Positions 46,198 to 55,600 of a DNA stretch of 64,000 nucleotides are shown piece by piece. The translations under genes were made by a program, and so were the position numbers. Every line of letters begins with the position of its first letter. Position 1 is the first letter of the stretch. Origin of the DNA: JAGVSR01 sp033765145 (lineage in GTDB: Bacteria > Pseudomonadota > Alphaproteobacteria > Rhizobiales > Hyphomicrobiaceae); the NCBI GenBank assembly GCA_033765145.1, contig JANRIH010000008.1, positions 105,917 through 169,916 of the forward strand. Direction: 5' to 3'. Below the pieces are notes generated by a model. That model worked only from the letters and a program-made list of their open reading frames with translations, did not search any database and was not told the DNA's origin.

Positions 46198-46886
46198 GCG
46201 GCCGTACCGCGATCCTCTTCGATCTCGATGGGACGCTGGTCGATAGCGTCGGGGATATCGCGCGGGTGCTCGATCGCGTGCTCCTGGCATCGGGGCGCGA
46301 AGCGGCCGGCGTCGATAAGACCCGCTCATGGGTCGGGGGCGGCGCACGGCAACTTGTGGAACGGGCGCTCGGGATGGGCGCTGACGCGTCGGCTGTCGAT
46401 AGGCTCTATCGCGCGTTCCTCGAGGCCTATGAGGCCGAACCTGTGGTTGATACGGTCCTCTTTCCAGGAGCACTCTCCTGCCTCGACGAGCTTGCCGCGC
46501 AAGGATGCGCGCTGGGGGTTGTCACCAACAAGCCTGAAGCGCTGGCGGTCACCGTGCTCGAGCGACTGGGAATTATGCCGATTTTCGGGATCGTCGTCGG
46601 CGGGCGAGACGGCGTTCCAGTCAAACCGGCGCCGGACATGATGCGTATCGCGATACGGGGCCTCGATTGTCGTCCGGCTGGGACGGCCCTGGTCGGTGAC
46701 AGCAAGGCCGATGTTGGGGCAGCGCGTGCGGCCGGCTGCCTCGCTGTCGTCGTCAGGGGCGGGTATACCAACATTCCTGCAGAAAACTTGGGTGCGGATC
46801 TTGTGGTAGATGGATTGGGGGCGGTGCCGGGTGCGCTTCATCGGCTGCACTTCCGCGGTTCCCGTCCGGAAGCTGTTTCACGCTGA
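46194..46886 (+). CDS. gph: Phosphoglycolate phosphatase
   Basis: HAD-superfamily phosphatase that removes 2-phosphoglycolate, 230 residues. Motif I LFDLDGTLVDS, motif II in VVTNKPEAL, and the motif III/IV region VKPAPDMM with ALVGDSKADVGAARAAG. The GTG start overlaps the pgk stop by 4 bp, so translation is coupled. Confidence 0.9.
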   Translation: MSGRTAILFDLDGTLVDSVGDIARVLDRVLLASGREAAGVDKTRSWVGGGARQLVERALGMGADASAVDRLYRAFLEAYEAEPVVDTVLFPGALSCLDELAAQGCALGVVTNKPEALAVTVLERLGIMPIFGIVVGGRDGVPVKPAPDMMRIAIRGLDCRPAGTALVGDSKADVGAARAAGCLAVVVRGGYTNIPAENLGADLVVDGLGAVPGALHRLHFRGSRPEAVSR

Positions 46887-46901
46887 CAGGCCGGATCGAT
46901 C

Positions 46902-47711
46902 ATGTCGGAACTGCAACTCTATCCGCTCGTCGCGCTCGCCGGACTCGTGAGTTTCCTTTCGCCGTGCGTGCTGCCGCTCGTGCCGCCCTATCTCAGCTAT
47001 ATCGGCGGCGCGACGATCGACCAGTTGACCGGTGAAGGTGAACTCGACCGGCGGGTCTGGCGGCGCGTTGTGCTGTCGTCGATCGTGTTCGTCCTCGGCT
47101 TCACGACGGTCTTCGTCGCGCTGGGTGCGAGCGCATCTCTGCTCGGGCAATTCATCCAGGAATGGCGTGCCGAACTCGGTATGGTGGCGGGAGTCGTCAT
47201 CATCCTTTTCGGTTTGCATTTTCTCGGTATCGTGCGCATCCCGATCCTTTTCAGCGAGGCGCGCTATCAGGCCGACGTCGATGGCGCGAGCCTTGTCGGG
47301 GCCTATGTCATCGGCCTCGCGTTCGCGTTCGGCTGGACTCCGTGCATCGGTCCCATTCTTTCGACGGTGCTGGCCCTCGCGGCCAACAGCGACAGCCTCG
47401 GCGCGGGCGTGCGGCTGCTCGCCGTCTATTCGCTCGGCCTCGGCGTTCCGTTCATCCTGGCGGCCGTGGCAATCCGCCCGTTCCTGTCATTCATGAGCCG
47501 CGCGAAGCGCCATCTCGGGGTCATCGAGAAAGTGATGGGTCTCCTGCTCGTTCTGACCGGCATCGCGTTCCTCAACGTGGTGGACTGGTTCAGCATCAAT
47601 GCGCTCGGCCAATGGATGATCGAGACGTTTCCCTGGCTGCAGGACGTCGAAGGCTGGGTGACGCCGGACAATCTGCAGCGCGAGATCATGAAGCAGGGAG
47701 CGGGGCCGTGA
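46902..47711 (+). CDS. ccdA: Cytochrome c biogenesis protein CcdA
   Basis: Inner-membrane thiol-electron transporter that carries reductant from thioredoxin to the periplasm for cytochrome c maturation. The 269 residues include six membrane segments with the two redox cysteines in FLSPCVLPLVPPYLSYIGG and FGWTPCIGPIL. It starts 15 bp after gph. Its stop overlaps the thiD start (GTGA). Confidence 0.93.
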   Translation: MSELQLYPLVALAGLVSFLSPCVLPLVPPYLSYIGGATIDQLTGEGELDRRVWRRVVLSSIVFVLGFTTVFVALGASASLLGQFIQEWRAELGMVAGVVIILFGLHFLGIVRIPILFSEARYQADVDGASLVGAYVIGLAFAFGWTPCIGPILSTVLALAANSDSLGAGVRLLAVYSLGLGVPFILAAVAIRPFLSFMSRAKRHLGVIEKVMGLLLVLTGIAFLNVVDWFSINALGQWMIETFPWLQDVEGWVTPDNLQREIMKQGAGP

Positions 47712-48526
47712 TCGCTTCGCCGCCGGTCGCGCTGACGATCGCGGGTTCGGACCCCTCGGGCGGGGCGGGCATCCAGGCCGATCTCAAGACATTCACGGCG
47801 CTTGGCGTCTATGGGGCGAGCATCATCACGGCGCTGACGGCGCAGAATACGCAAGGCGTCACGGGCATTCATGCCGTGCCGCAGGATTTCATCCGGCTCC
47901 AGGCGGACACACTCGCGGCCGACATCGAGGTCGGTGCCGTCAAGACGGGCATGCTCGGCGATCGCGCGACGGTCGACACCGTTGCGGGCCTCCTCTCGAA
48001 ACACGACTTCGGACCGGTGGTCGTCGATCCCGTCATGGTCGCGACGAGTGGAGACGTGCTCTTGGCGCCGGATGCCGTCGGCACGGTCGTCAAGCGGCTC
48101 ATTCCACGCGCGCACCTCATCACCCCCAATCTGCACGAGGCCGCCCATTTGCTCGGGGAGCCGATCGCGACGTCGCTCGCCGAAATGGAGGGCCAGGCTA
48201 CTCGTTTGAGGCAACTCGGACCGGGCGCAGTCCTTGTCAAAGGCGGGCATGGGGAAGGCGTTTCGGCGACCGACGTTCTGGCGACGGCGGATGGCATCGA
48301 ACGGTTCGTTGCGGCGCGAATTGCGACGCGGAACACGCACGGCACCGGCTGCACGCTGTCGGCTGCGATCGCGGCGGAACTCGCGCGCGGCACATCTCCG
48401 ATCAACGAGGCGGTGCGGCGGGCCAAGGCCTATCTGACGGATGCGATCCGGTCGGGTGCGGGATACGCGATTGGTCGCGGTCACGGGCCGGTCGATCACC
48501 TCGTCTGGATCAGAGATCGAACCTGA
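47708..48526 (+). CDS. thiD: Hydroxymethylpyrimidine/phosphomethylpyrimidine kinase
   Basis: Ribokinase-fold enzyme of thiamine synthesis, 272 residues. It has IAGSDPSGGAGIQADLKTF at the N-terminus, ALTAQNTQGV, DPVMVATSGD and the anion-hole and catalytic motif NTHGTGCTLSAAIAAELARG. The GTG at 47708 overlaps ccdA. It is the last gene of the pgk-gph-ccdA-thiD run. Confidence 0.95.
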   Translation: MIASPPVALTIAGSDPSGGAGIQADLKTFTALGVYGASIITALTAQNTQGVTGIHAVPQDFIRLQADTLAADIEVGAVKTGMLGDRATVDTVAGLLSKHDFGPVVVDPVMVATSGDVLLAPDAVGTVVKRLIPRAHLITPNLHEAAHLLGEPIATSLAEMEGQATRLRQLGPGAVLVKGGHGEGVSATDVLATADGIERFVAARIATRNTHGTGCTLSAAIAAELARGTSPINEAVRRAKAYLTDAIRSGAGYAIGRGHGPVDHLVWIRDRT

Positions 48527-48644
48527 ACGTCCGCGTGCGGTTCCTGGGCGATCGTGACGGTGTGCCCTGATCGCATCACGTTGACGTCGGAATGCAACGG
48601 ACCATGAAAGTCGACTTGCAGCGACTGTGCGAGGCGGTAGTTTC

Positions 48645-48768
48645 CTCGTCGGCTCTTGGGGATTTGGGGGAGCCTACTGGGGGGAGAGATCGTAAGCGAT
48701 CAGGGACGCTGGCGATCTCCACAGAGAGAACCGGTCCGGGCCGCCCGGACCGGTTTTTCTTTTTGTGC
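48645..48768 (+). ncRNA. Candidate intergenic small RNA
   Basis: A GC-rich stretch with its own hairpin (GAGAGATCG pairing with CGATCTC, 48684-48719) directly followed by a strong terminator. A possible promoter precedes it: TTGCAG at 48616-48621 and GTAGTT near 48637. No coding frame of note. I do not recognise a family; 6S RNA is one possibility but not demonstrated. It might instead be the 3' untranslated end of the thiD transcript. Confidence 0.3.
48730..48765 (+). terminator. Strong Rho-independent terminator
   Basis: ACCGGTCCGGG paired with CCCGGACCGGT around a short loop, followed by TTTTCTTTTT. It ends the thiD-side transcript or the candidate small RNA. Confidence 0.85.
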
Positions 48769-48968
48769 GTCGCCGAGCATTTTCGGTTCCAGATAGGTGC
48801 TACGCCGACGGCGCCGGCAATGCGATGCGCGTCGGCAACAGAGCGGTCGGAAACGCTGCGTCGCGGGCCAGGATCGCGTCTCTGTCATTGAGCCGGAACC
48901 GGCTCAGACCGTACCCTTAAGGTCGATAAATATCCGGGACCAAGAATTCCGTGATCAAGGGGTGGGGT

Positions 48969-50273
48969 ATGGTTGAGTTCAGGCAGCAGATCGCCGGGCT
49001 TCTGGCTTTCAGCTCGGCTGTGGCGCTGGGCGCGGCAGCGCCGGCTGAGGCCGGCGGCTTCGACGTACGCGAGCAGTCGGCCTTGTTCCAAGGCATGTCA
49101 TTCGCGGGTGCTGCCGCTGGCGGCACGTCTCTGGCATCGATGTTCTGGAACCCGGCCGCTGCCGGATATGTCGGCAACGGCATCACAATGGACAGCAGCT
49201 ATTCGCTGATCCTGCCGCGCGCTGATCTGACCGTCGATACGATTGATTTCGGAGGGGGGCCAATCCCCGCCGGCCTGACAGGCCTCGACACGACCGTCGA
49301 CGTCGGTGCCGATGCCATCGTACCCGCGAGCTACGCGGCCTATCGCTTCTCCGACAGCATCGTGCTGGCCATGAGCATGAATTCCCAGTTCGGTCTCGGC
49401 ACTGAGCCCGACAATCGCAACTGGGTTGGCCAGAACGTCGGGCGGACCGCGAAACTCTTCTCGGTCAATGCCGCGCCGACAATCGCCTATGAGATTATGG
49501 ATGGCATCCAGATCGGTGCGGGTGTGCAGGTACAGTACATCGATCTCAAGCGTTTGCGGTTTGCCGCTGGTCGGCCGAGCCCCGATACGCCGAGCGGTAC
49601 GCTCAGCGGAGACGACATCGGCGTCGGCTATACCCTCGGCGTCAACTTCCGTCCGCTGCCGGGCACATCGATCGGCGTCGGGTTCCGCTCCAAGATCGAT
49701 CATGAACTGGAAGGCACGGCCAAGGCGCCCGGTTCGCGGAACGCCATCACCGCCGAACTCGAGACGCCGGAAAAGGTCACGCTCGGCATCCGTCAGGACC
49801 TGATGCCCGGTTTCCGCGTCCATGGAACAGTCGAATGGACCAATTGGGATCGTCTGACTGAGGTGCCCGTGATCCTCGCAGCGGCTCCTGTCGAAGTGGC
49901 CAGACTGCAGTTCAATTGGGACGACGGCTGGTACTTCGCCCTCGGCGGCGAGTACGACTACAGCGAGTTGATCACGTTGCGCGCTGGCGTCGGTTACGAG
50001 ATTTCTCCCATCCAGGACGCGACCTCTCGTCTCGTCCAGCTTCCGGATGCGGATCGGGTCTGGCTCAGCGTCGGCGGCAGCTACAAGGTCGGCGATCTTT
50101 TCGGCCTGATCAATGACGCGGAGATCGACTTCGCCTATTCGCACCTGTTCGTCGAAGAGTCGGACTTCGAGCGCGGACCGGCCAGCACGGCTTTCGGCGG
50201 CTTCCCCGTCATTGCGGGCGATGTCGAAGCGAGCGTCGACATCATCTCGGTCGGTCTCAGGTCGAAATTCTGA
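48969..50273 (+). CDS. OmpP1/FadL family outer-membrane transport protein
   Basis: Predicted outer-membrane barrel for hydrophobic substrates, 434 residues. A signal peptide ends near APAEAGGFDV; the mature N-terminus GGFDVREQSALFQGMSFAGA and ASMFWNPAA match the FadL hatch motif. C-terminal strands such as YSHLFVEES and a terminal phenylalanine (GLRSKF) fit a beta barrel. AAGGGG precedes the ATG at 48969; a GTG at 48951 would add six residues. Substrate is unknown; fatty acids are the family default. Confidence 0.9.
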   Translation: MVEFRQQIAGLLAFSSAVALGAAAPAEAGGFDVREQSALFQGMSFAGAAAGGTSLASMFWNPAAAGYVGNGITMDSSYSLILPRADLTVDTIDFGGGPIPAGLTGLDTTVDVGADAIVPASYAAYRFSDSIVLAMSMNSQFGLGTEPDNRNWVGQNVGRTAKLFSVNAAPTIAYEIMDGIQIGAGVQVQYIDLKRLRFAAGRPSPDTPSGTLSGDDIGVGYTLGVNFRPLPGTSIGVGFRSKIDHELEGTAKAPGSRNAITAELETPEKVTLGIRQDLMPGFRVHGTVEWTNWDRLTEVPVILAAAPVEVARLQFNWDDGWYFALGGEYDYSELITLRAGVGYEISPIQDATSRLVQLPDADRVWLSVGGSYKVGDLFGLINDAEIDFAYSHLFVEESDFERGPASTAFGGFPVIAGDVEASVDIISVGLRSKF

Positions 50274-50331
50274 CCCGGGACAGCTCGGCCGTCGCAACGG
50301 CCGTCGAATTTTCCTCTATCGCGAAACCTTG

Positions 50332-50359
50332 AGGCCGGCTCAAATGCCGGCCTTTCGTT
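50332..50359 (+). terminator. Terminator after the FadL-type gene
   Basis: AGGCCGGC and GCCGGCCT form a perfect 8-bp stem with a TCAAAT loop, followed by TTCGTTT. It lies 58 bp after the stop. Confidence 0.65.
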
Positions 50360-50378
50360 TGGCGTCAAGGAACACCCG

Positions 50379-51662
50379 ATGACGGCATCTCCCCAGGGGG
50401 AGCGCACGATCGAGAATGATCGAGACTCGGCCACGTCGCTTGCGGGACTGGCGTCCGGTCTCGACGCCCCAGGTGTGCGGTTCACGTATGCCATGCGCGT
50501 TGCGCAATTCTACGGGGCGCTGTTCCTCGTCTACGGCGTCCACGTTCCCTTTCTGCCGATCTGGCTGGATGCCCAGGGACTGACACCGGAGGAGGTCGCG
50601 CTCATCACGTCGGTGCCGTTTCTCGTGCGGCTCGTCGTGACGCCCTCGACGGCGCTTCTGGCCGACAGCCTCCGCAACCATCGGATCGTCATCGTGGTTC
50701 TTGCCTGGCTCGGACTCTTCGCCGTGGCGGGCCTTGGAACGATGACCGAGTTCTGGGGCTTCATGCTGCTTTCGGTTCCGTTCGCGCTCGCGACCATGAG
50801 CGTGATGCCGCTGCTCGAGACCATCGCGATCCAGGGCGTCAAGCGATACGGGCTCGACTATGGGCGGATGCGGCTCTGGGGCTCTCTGACATTCATCGCG
50901 ATTGGCCTGCTGGGCGGCCGGGCCATCGATACATTTGGCCCCGAGGCGGCCTACTGGCTTCTCGCGGGCACGACGCTCGTGACGGCCGTAGCGGCCCATT
51001 TTCTGCCCAGCATGGAAGCGGGGGCTTCGCCGCCCGTCAGGACCGTGCGGCCGTCCGATCTTCTGGGCCCTGAAGTCCGGAGGCTCATCGCCTCGCGCGT
51101 CTTTCTGGCATTCCTCGTCGCGACGAGCTTCTGCCAGGCAGCGCACGCGATGTTTTACACGTTCGGCTCGCTTCACTGGCAATCGCAGGGCATCAGCGCG
51201 GCGGCGACGGGCGGCCTCTGGTCGATCGGCGTCATGGCGGAAGTGCTGTTGTTCGCGGTCGCGGGCCGGCGCCTCAAGGACTTCCGGCCGGAAACGCTGA
51301 TGGTCGTCGGCGCGGCGGCCTCGGTCTTCCGGTGGATCGCGATGGGCTTCGATCCGCCGTTCGAAGCGCTGGTGCTCCTTCAGATCCTGCATGCGCTCAC
51401 GTACGGCGCTATTCATCTCGGCGCGATCCAGTTCATCGCGCGTGTCGCGCCGGAAGGGCTTCAGGGCACGATTCAAGCGCTCTACGCCACCTTCGCCATC
51501 GGTGCGATGCTCGGGCTCACCACCATGGCATCCGGTCCGCTCTATCAAGCCTTCAAAGGACAGGCGTATTTCGCCATGGCGTGCGTGTCGCTCGTTGCGC
51601 TCGTGGCGGCGCTGACGGTCCGGCATCTCTCTGCGAACTCGTCCGAAAAATCGACGTCCTGA
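50379..51662 (+). CDS. MFS transporter, 3-phenylpropionate/H+ symporter-like
   Basis: Predicted 12-segment inner-membrane transporter of 427 residues with about 40 hydrophilic residues before the first segment (FYGALFLVYGVHVPFLPIWL). It has YGRMRLWGSLTFIAIGLLGG, the HcaT-like motif in segment 4-5, and the LADSLRNHRIVI loop between segments 2 and 3. AAGGA lies 7 bp before the ATG. Substrate cannot be predicted. It is convergent with the dipeptide epimerase gene, and a muropeptide or aromatic acid substrate would be speculation. Confidence 0.85.
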   Translation: MTASPQGERTIENDRDSATSLAGLASGLDAPGVRFTYAMRVAQFYGALFLVYGVHVPFLPIWLDAQGLTPEEVALITSVPFLVRLVVTPSTALLADSLRNHRIVIVVLAWLGLFAVAGLGTMTEFWGFMLLSVPFALATMSVMPLLETIAIQGVKRYGLDYGRMRLWGSLTFIAIGLLGGRAIDTFGPEAAYWLLAGTTLVTAVAAHFLPSMEAGASPPVRTVRPSDLLGPEVRRLIASRVFLAFLVATSFCQAAHAMFYTFGSLHWQSQGISAAATGGLWSIGVMAEVLLFAVAGRRLKDFRPETLMVVGAAASVFRWIAMGFDPPFEALVLLQILHALTYGAIHLGAIQFIARVAPEGLQGTIQALYATFAIGAMLGLTTMASGPLYQAFKGQAYFAMACVSLVALVAALTVRHLSANSSEKSTS

Positions 51663-51707
51663 GACCCTGACGTCTTGAGACGATGAGAGTGCCGGGCGTG
51701 CGGTCGA

Positions 51708-52685
51708 TCAGCCCCAGAGCGCGCGCGACGGCGGCGTGATGACGCCGCGCTCGATGTTGAGACCATGCTCCCGATCGCGCGCGAGGAGGAGCGGGCCATC
51801 GAGGTCGACCCATTCGGCCGTCTGCGCGACGAGGAGGGCCGGTGCTGTGGCGAGGGATGTCGAGACCATGGAGCCGCACATGATCGCGAGGCCCTGCTCG
51901 CGCGCGGCGTTTGCCATCGCGAGGGCCTCGGTCAGCCCGCCGGTCTTGTCGAGCTTGATGTTGACGGCGTCGTAGAGGTTGGCGAGGCGCGGGATGTCCG
52001 CGCTCGTGTGCGCACTTTCGTCGGCGCAGACGGGGATCAGGTGCGGCACGGTGGCGAGCGCGGCGTCGTTCCCGGCGGGCAAGGGCTGTTCGACGAGTTC
52101 GAAGCCGGCATCGCGCGCGGCGGCGAGAAGCGACGGCAACATTGCCGGCGTCCAGGCCTCGTTGGCGTCGGCGACGAGCCGGGCGTCGGGACGTGCCCGG
52201 CGAACAGCGGCCATGCGTTCCCCGTCTCCCTCCCCGCCGAGCTTCAACTTGAGCAGCGGAAGGTCCGGAACAGCCGTTGCGGCGGCGGCCATGGCTTCCT
52301 GGGTTCCGAGGCTCAACGTGTAGCAGGTCACGCACGGCTGGAGGCGGTCTAGACCGGCGATTTCGAAGGCCGTGCGGCCGGATCGCTTTGCTTCGAGATC
52401 CCACAGCGCGCAATCGAGGGCATTCCGTGCGGCGCCGGGCGGGAGCGTTTCTGCGAGGGCGGCGCGTGTCGATGGTATTGGCGTTCGGCGTATCGTGTCG
52501 GCCGTCGCCTCGGGCGTTTCGCCGTAGCGCGCATAGGGCACGCATTCGCCGCGGCCAGTATGCGGGCCATCGCTGATCGTGACGACGACCACGCGAGCCT
52601 CCGTCTTGGCGCCGCGCGAAATGACGAACGGTGAGGCCAGTGGCCAGCTTTCGATCGCCACGTCGATGCGAAGATGGGGCGGCAT
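51708..52685 (-). CDS. Dipeptide (L-Ala-D/L-Glu) epimerase, enolase superfamily
   Basis: Muconate-lactonizing subgroup enzyme of 325 residues that probably epimerises L-Ala-D-Glu from peptidoglycan recycling. N-terminal capping domain with GRGECVPYARYGET. The barrel has the KxK acid/base motif in LLKLKLGGEGD, metal ligands in LVADANEAW, VEQPLP and CADESAHT, and the opposite-face lysine in NIKLDKTGG. It sits 9 bp from the large coiled-coil gene on the same strand. Confidence 0.88.
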   Translation of the reverse strand: MPPHLRIDVAIESWPLASPFVISRGAKTEARVVVVTISDGPHTGRGECVPYARYGETPEATADTIRRTPIPSTRAALAETLPPGAARNALDCALWDLEAKRSGRTAFEIAGLDRLQPCVTCYTLSLGTQEAMAAAATAVPDLPLLKLKLGGEGDGERMAAVRRARPDARLVADANEAWTPAMLPSLLAAARDAGFELVEQPLPAGNDAALATVPHLIPVCADESAHTSADIPRLANLYDAVNIKLDKTGGLTEALAMANAAREQGLAIMCGSMVSTSLATAPALLVAQTAEWVDLDGPLLLARDREHGLNIERGVITPPSRALWG

Positions 52686-52694
52686 CCGACGGGT

Positions 52695-55600
52695 TCAGCC
52701 GAGCCGGCCGGCGGCGTGGGCGAGGAACAGGTAGACGCGGCCCGTTTCCGACAGGAGGTGGTTCTGCGTCGCGCGGCCGGTCGGGTCGCGGGCGTCGGCT
52801 TCGCGGCGGATGCGGTCGAAGTCCTCGAGGAACCGCTGGACGGTCCGCGCGAGTTCGGCGTCGATCGGCAGACGGCGCGTGATCTCGTCGAACAGCGTGC
52901 GGCCCTCGGCCGTATAAAGCGCGCGGGAGAGAACTCCGCGGTGGCCGGCGTTGAGACGCGACCAGAGTGCAGCGGTCGTCGCCGGATCGAGGGCGCGCGC
53001 GATCACTTCGACGTTGAGACCGAATGCCTGCTGGGACGCGGGGGAGGCTGGGGGCGCGCCGAAACCTGCCGGTTGCGTCGCGGGGCGGCTGGGTATTGCG
53101 GGCGGAGCGTTCGCGGGCGTCGAATTTTGCCCGCCACCCTGTACTTCCTCGCGGGACGCGCGAGCGAGGAGATCGCCCAACGACCAGTTGTCGCGTCCGT
53201 CAGGCGCGGGTGCGCGTGCTGGGCCTGCCGGGGGCGCTGGAGCGCGCGGCCCAGGCATCGCCCCGGTCGCGGTCGGCATCGCGGCCGGAGGGGCGCCGAT
53301 CGGGGACGTGCCGGTCGGAGGCGTGACGTCGCGCGCCTGATTGGTGCGCTGGCTCAATTGCGAGAGCTGATCGAGGGCCTTCAACTGGTCGGCGAGCGCA
53401 CGGCGCATGGTCTCGGCGGTTTCGCGCGTCGCCGTCGGCAGACCGTCGAGCTGGTCGCGGATGCGAGCCTGTTCCGCGGCGATTTCGGCGGCGGCGCGGC
53501 TCGTACGCTGGCGGGCTTCCTCGGCGGTCACATCCACACGGGACGTGAGGCTCGCGAGTTCCTGATTGACGCTGCTCGAGACGGTCGCGAAGCGGTTGCG
53601 CAGCTCTTCGAGGCGCTTGGTATTCTCCGCGTCGGCTTCGTTGCGGAGACGCTCAAGCTCGGAGAGGGCCGCGCGTTTGGTGGCATCGGCGCCGCGGCGG
53701 AGTTCCTCGGCGGCGGCGCGCGCCTTCAATTCGGCTTCGGAGAGCTGGCCCTCGATCTGGGACGAGTAGTCGCCGACGAACGTCGTGAATTCGGTCGCTT
53801 TGCCCGACAGCTTGTCGAGCGTCTGTTCGAGCGCGTTGTGGCGGATCTGCAGAGTATTGTCGATCTTGTAGTTGACGGCGTCGAGCGCGCTCGCAGCGCG
53901 CATGATGGCCTGGCCCTGGTTCTCGAACCGGTTCGTGACCGAGTGGATCTGAGTGAGCAGATTCTCCGACACGTTGCGCAGCATTTCGGATTGGCCGGAG
54001 AGACCTTCGATCGCCTTCAACGACTGACGGGTGATGTTCTCGCTCGTCCTGCGCACCGCGTTGATGCCCTGGACGAGTTGTTCGTCGAGTTCGGCGGTCT
54101 GCTGTTTGATGGTCGTCGAGAAGACCTTGGCATGGTTGTCGAGCGCGGACGTGAGGGCGCCGGCGCGTTCGCCCACGGCAGCGTCGATGGCGTAGGTCGA
54201 CCGGCGGATCGAATCGTCGAACGCGGCCAGGCGCTCAGAGAAGGCGCCGTCGAGCGCGCGGGTGCGCTCGATGAGCTGACTGTCGAGGATTTGGGCGCGG
54301 TTTGCGAGCGCGCTGTCGAGGGCCTGGGCGTACTGCTCAAACACACCCTGGAATGCGTCCGAGCGGCCGTCGAGCGTCGCGTTGAGTGCGGCGACATGTT
54401 CGGCGAAGCTCGACTGCATTTGCTCCGTTCGGGCACCGAGCGCTTCGGCGAGTGCGAACGTGTAGCTCTCGAGCACGGACTGCATGTGGTCGGTCCGGGC
54501 TTCGAGCGCGGTTCCGATGTTGTTGGCGCGGGCTTCGAGCATGTCCTCGATCTGACCCGTGCGGTCTTCGAGCGCGGCGCCGATGGCGTCGGTAAACGTT
54601 CCAAGCGTTCCGGACAGCTTTTCGGTGTAGCCGCCGAGCACGCCTTCGAGATGCTCCGTGCGTTCCCCGAGCGTCGTCTCGAGGCGGCCGGCCGTCTGGC
54701 CGACGGCCGTTTCGAGACTCGTCAGGTTTTCGCCGGCGCTCGAGATGATGGTTGCGAGTTTGATCTGCTGGTTCGAAAGCCGGTCGATCAGTGTCGGGAT
54801 TTCTGTCCCGAGCGAGCGCAGGGTGTCGGTGACGCGCTCACTCGTGCCGAGAAGCGCCAGGCGTTCGCCGGACAGTTCCTGGATGAGACCGCGAATCTTA
54901 CGCTCGTTCTCCTCGTAGGACCGTTCGAGCGCTGCGACCTCGTTGTGGACCAGGGCCTCGAGTTCGCCGGCGCGACCGAGAGCACGCGAGACGGCATCGT
55001 TCATGAACGACACCTGCCGGCGCACGGCCTGTCCCAGCGAGGCGATCGACTGCTCGGCCATGCGGTCGGGCTCGGCCAGTCGGATCGCGACCTCGGTCAT
55101 GGCGGAGGAGCGGAGACGTAGTTCTTCGGCGCGCCAGGCGAGCAGCGCCAGGAACCACATGAGCGCTATCGGGACGACGATCGCGGCCGCGACCAGGAAG
55201 GTCGTCGGGTCGGCGATGACGGTACCGAGGCTCGCGCCGCCGCCGAGTTTCGAGCCGAGAATGATCCACGCGAAGACGATGCCGAAGACCGCCCAGACGC
55301 CGCTGGCGATGCTCGCGTAGCGGAACGGCGTATTCTCCGGCTGCTGGTCGAGCGCATAGATGAGGCCGCCGATCGACGGCACGTCGTCGTTGGCGGCGAC
55401 CTGACCGCGGACGGGTCCGGCGGGGCGTCGCTTCGCCGTGCGGCGGATGCTGGTTGAAGCGCCGGACTCTGTCGAAGGGGGTATCGGTGCTGACGGTGGT
55501 GGCGTCGCTTTTTGCGCTCCGGCAACTCTGGAAACGGGCGCTGTCGCCGGTGGAGGCGGGGGTGCCGCCGCCGTGCTGATGGGCGGTGGCGCAACCGACA

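Larger units (their letters stand above)
48527..48968. other. 442-bp interval between thiD and the FadL-type gene
   Basis: Contains a candidate small RNA and a strong terminator (both listed). From 48770 to the next gene I see nothing specific except a purine-rich Shine-Dalgarno (AAGGGGTGGGG) just before 48969. Confidence 0.5.

Noticed and set aside
52674..55121. 815-codon open frame opposite the coiled-coil gene
   Set aside because: It mirrors the repeats of the minus-strand gene and has no recognisable domain or good start.
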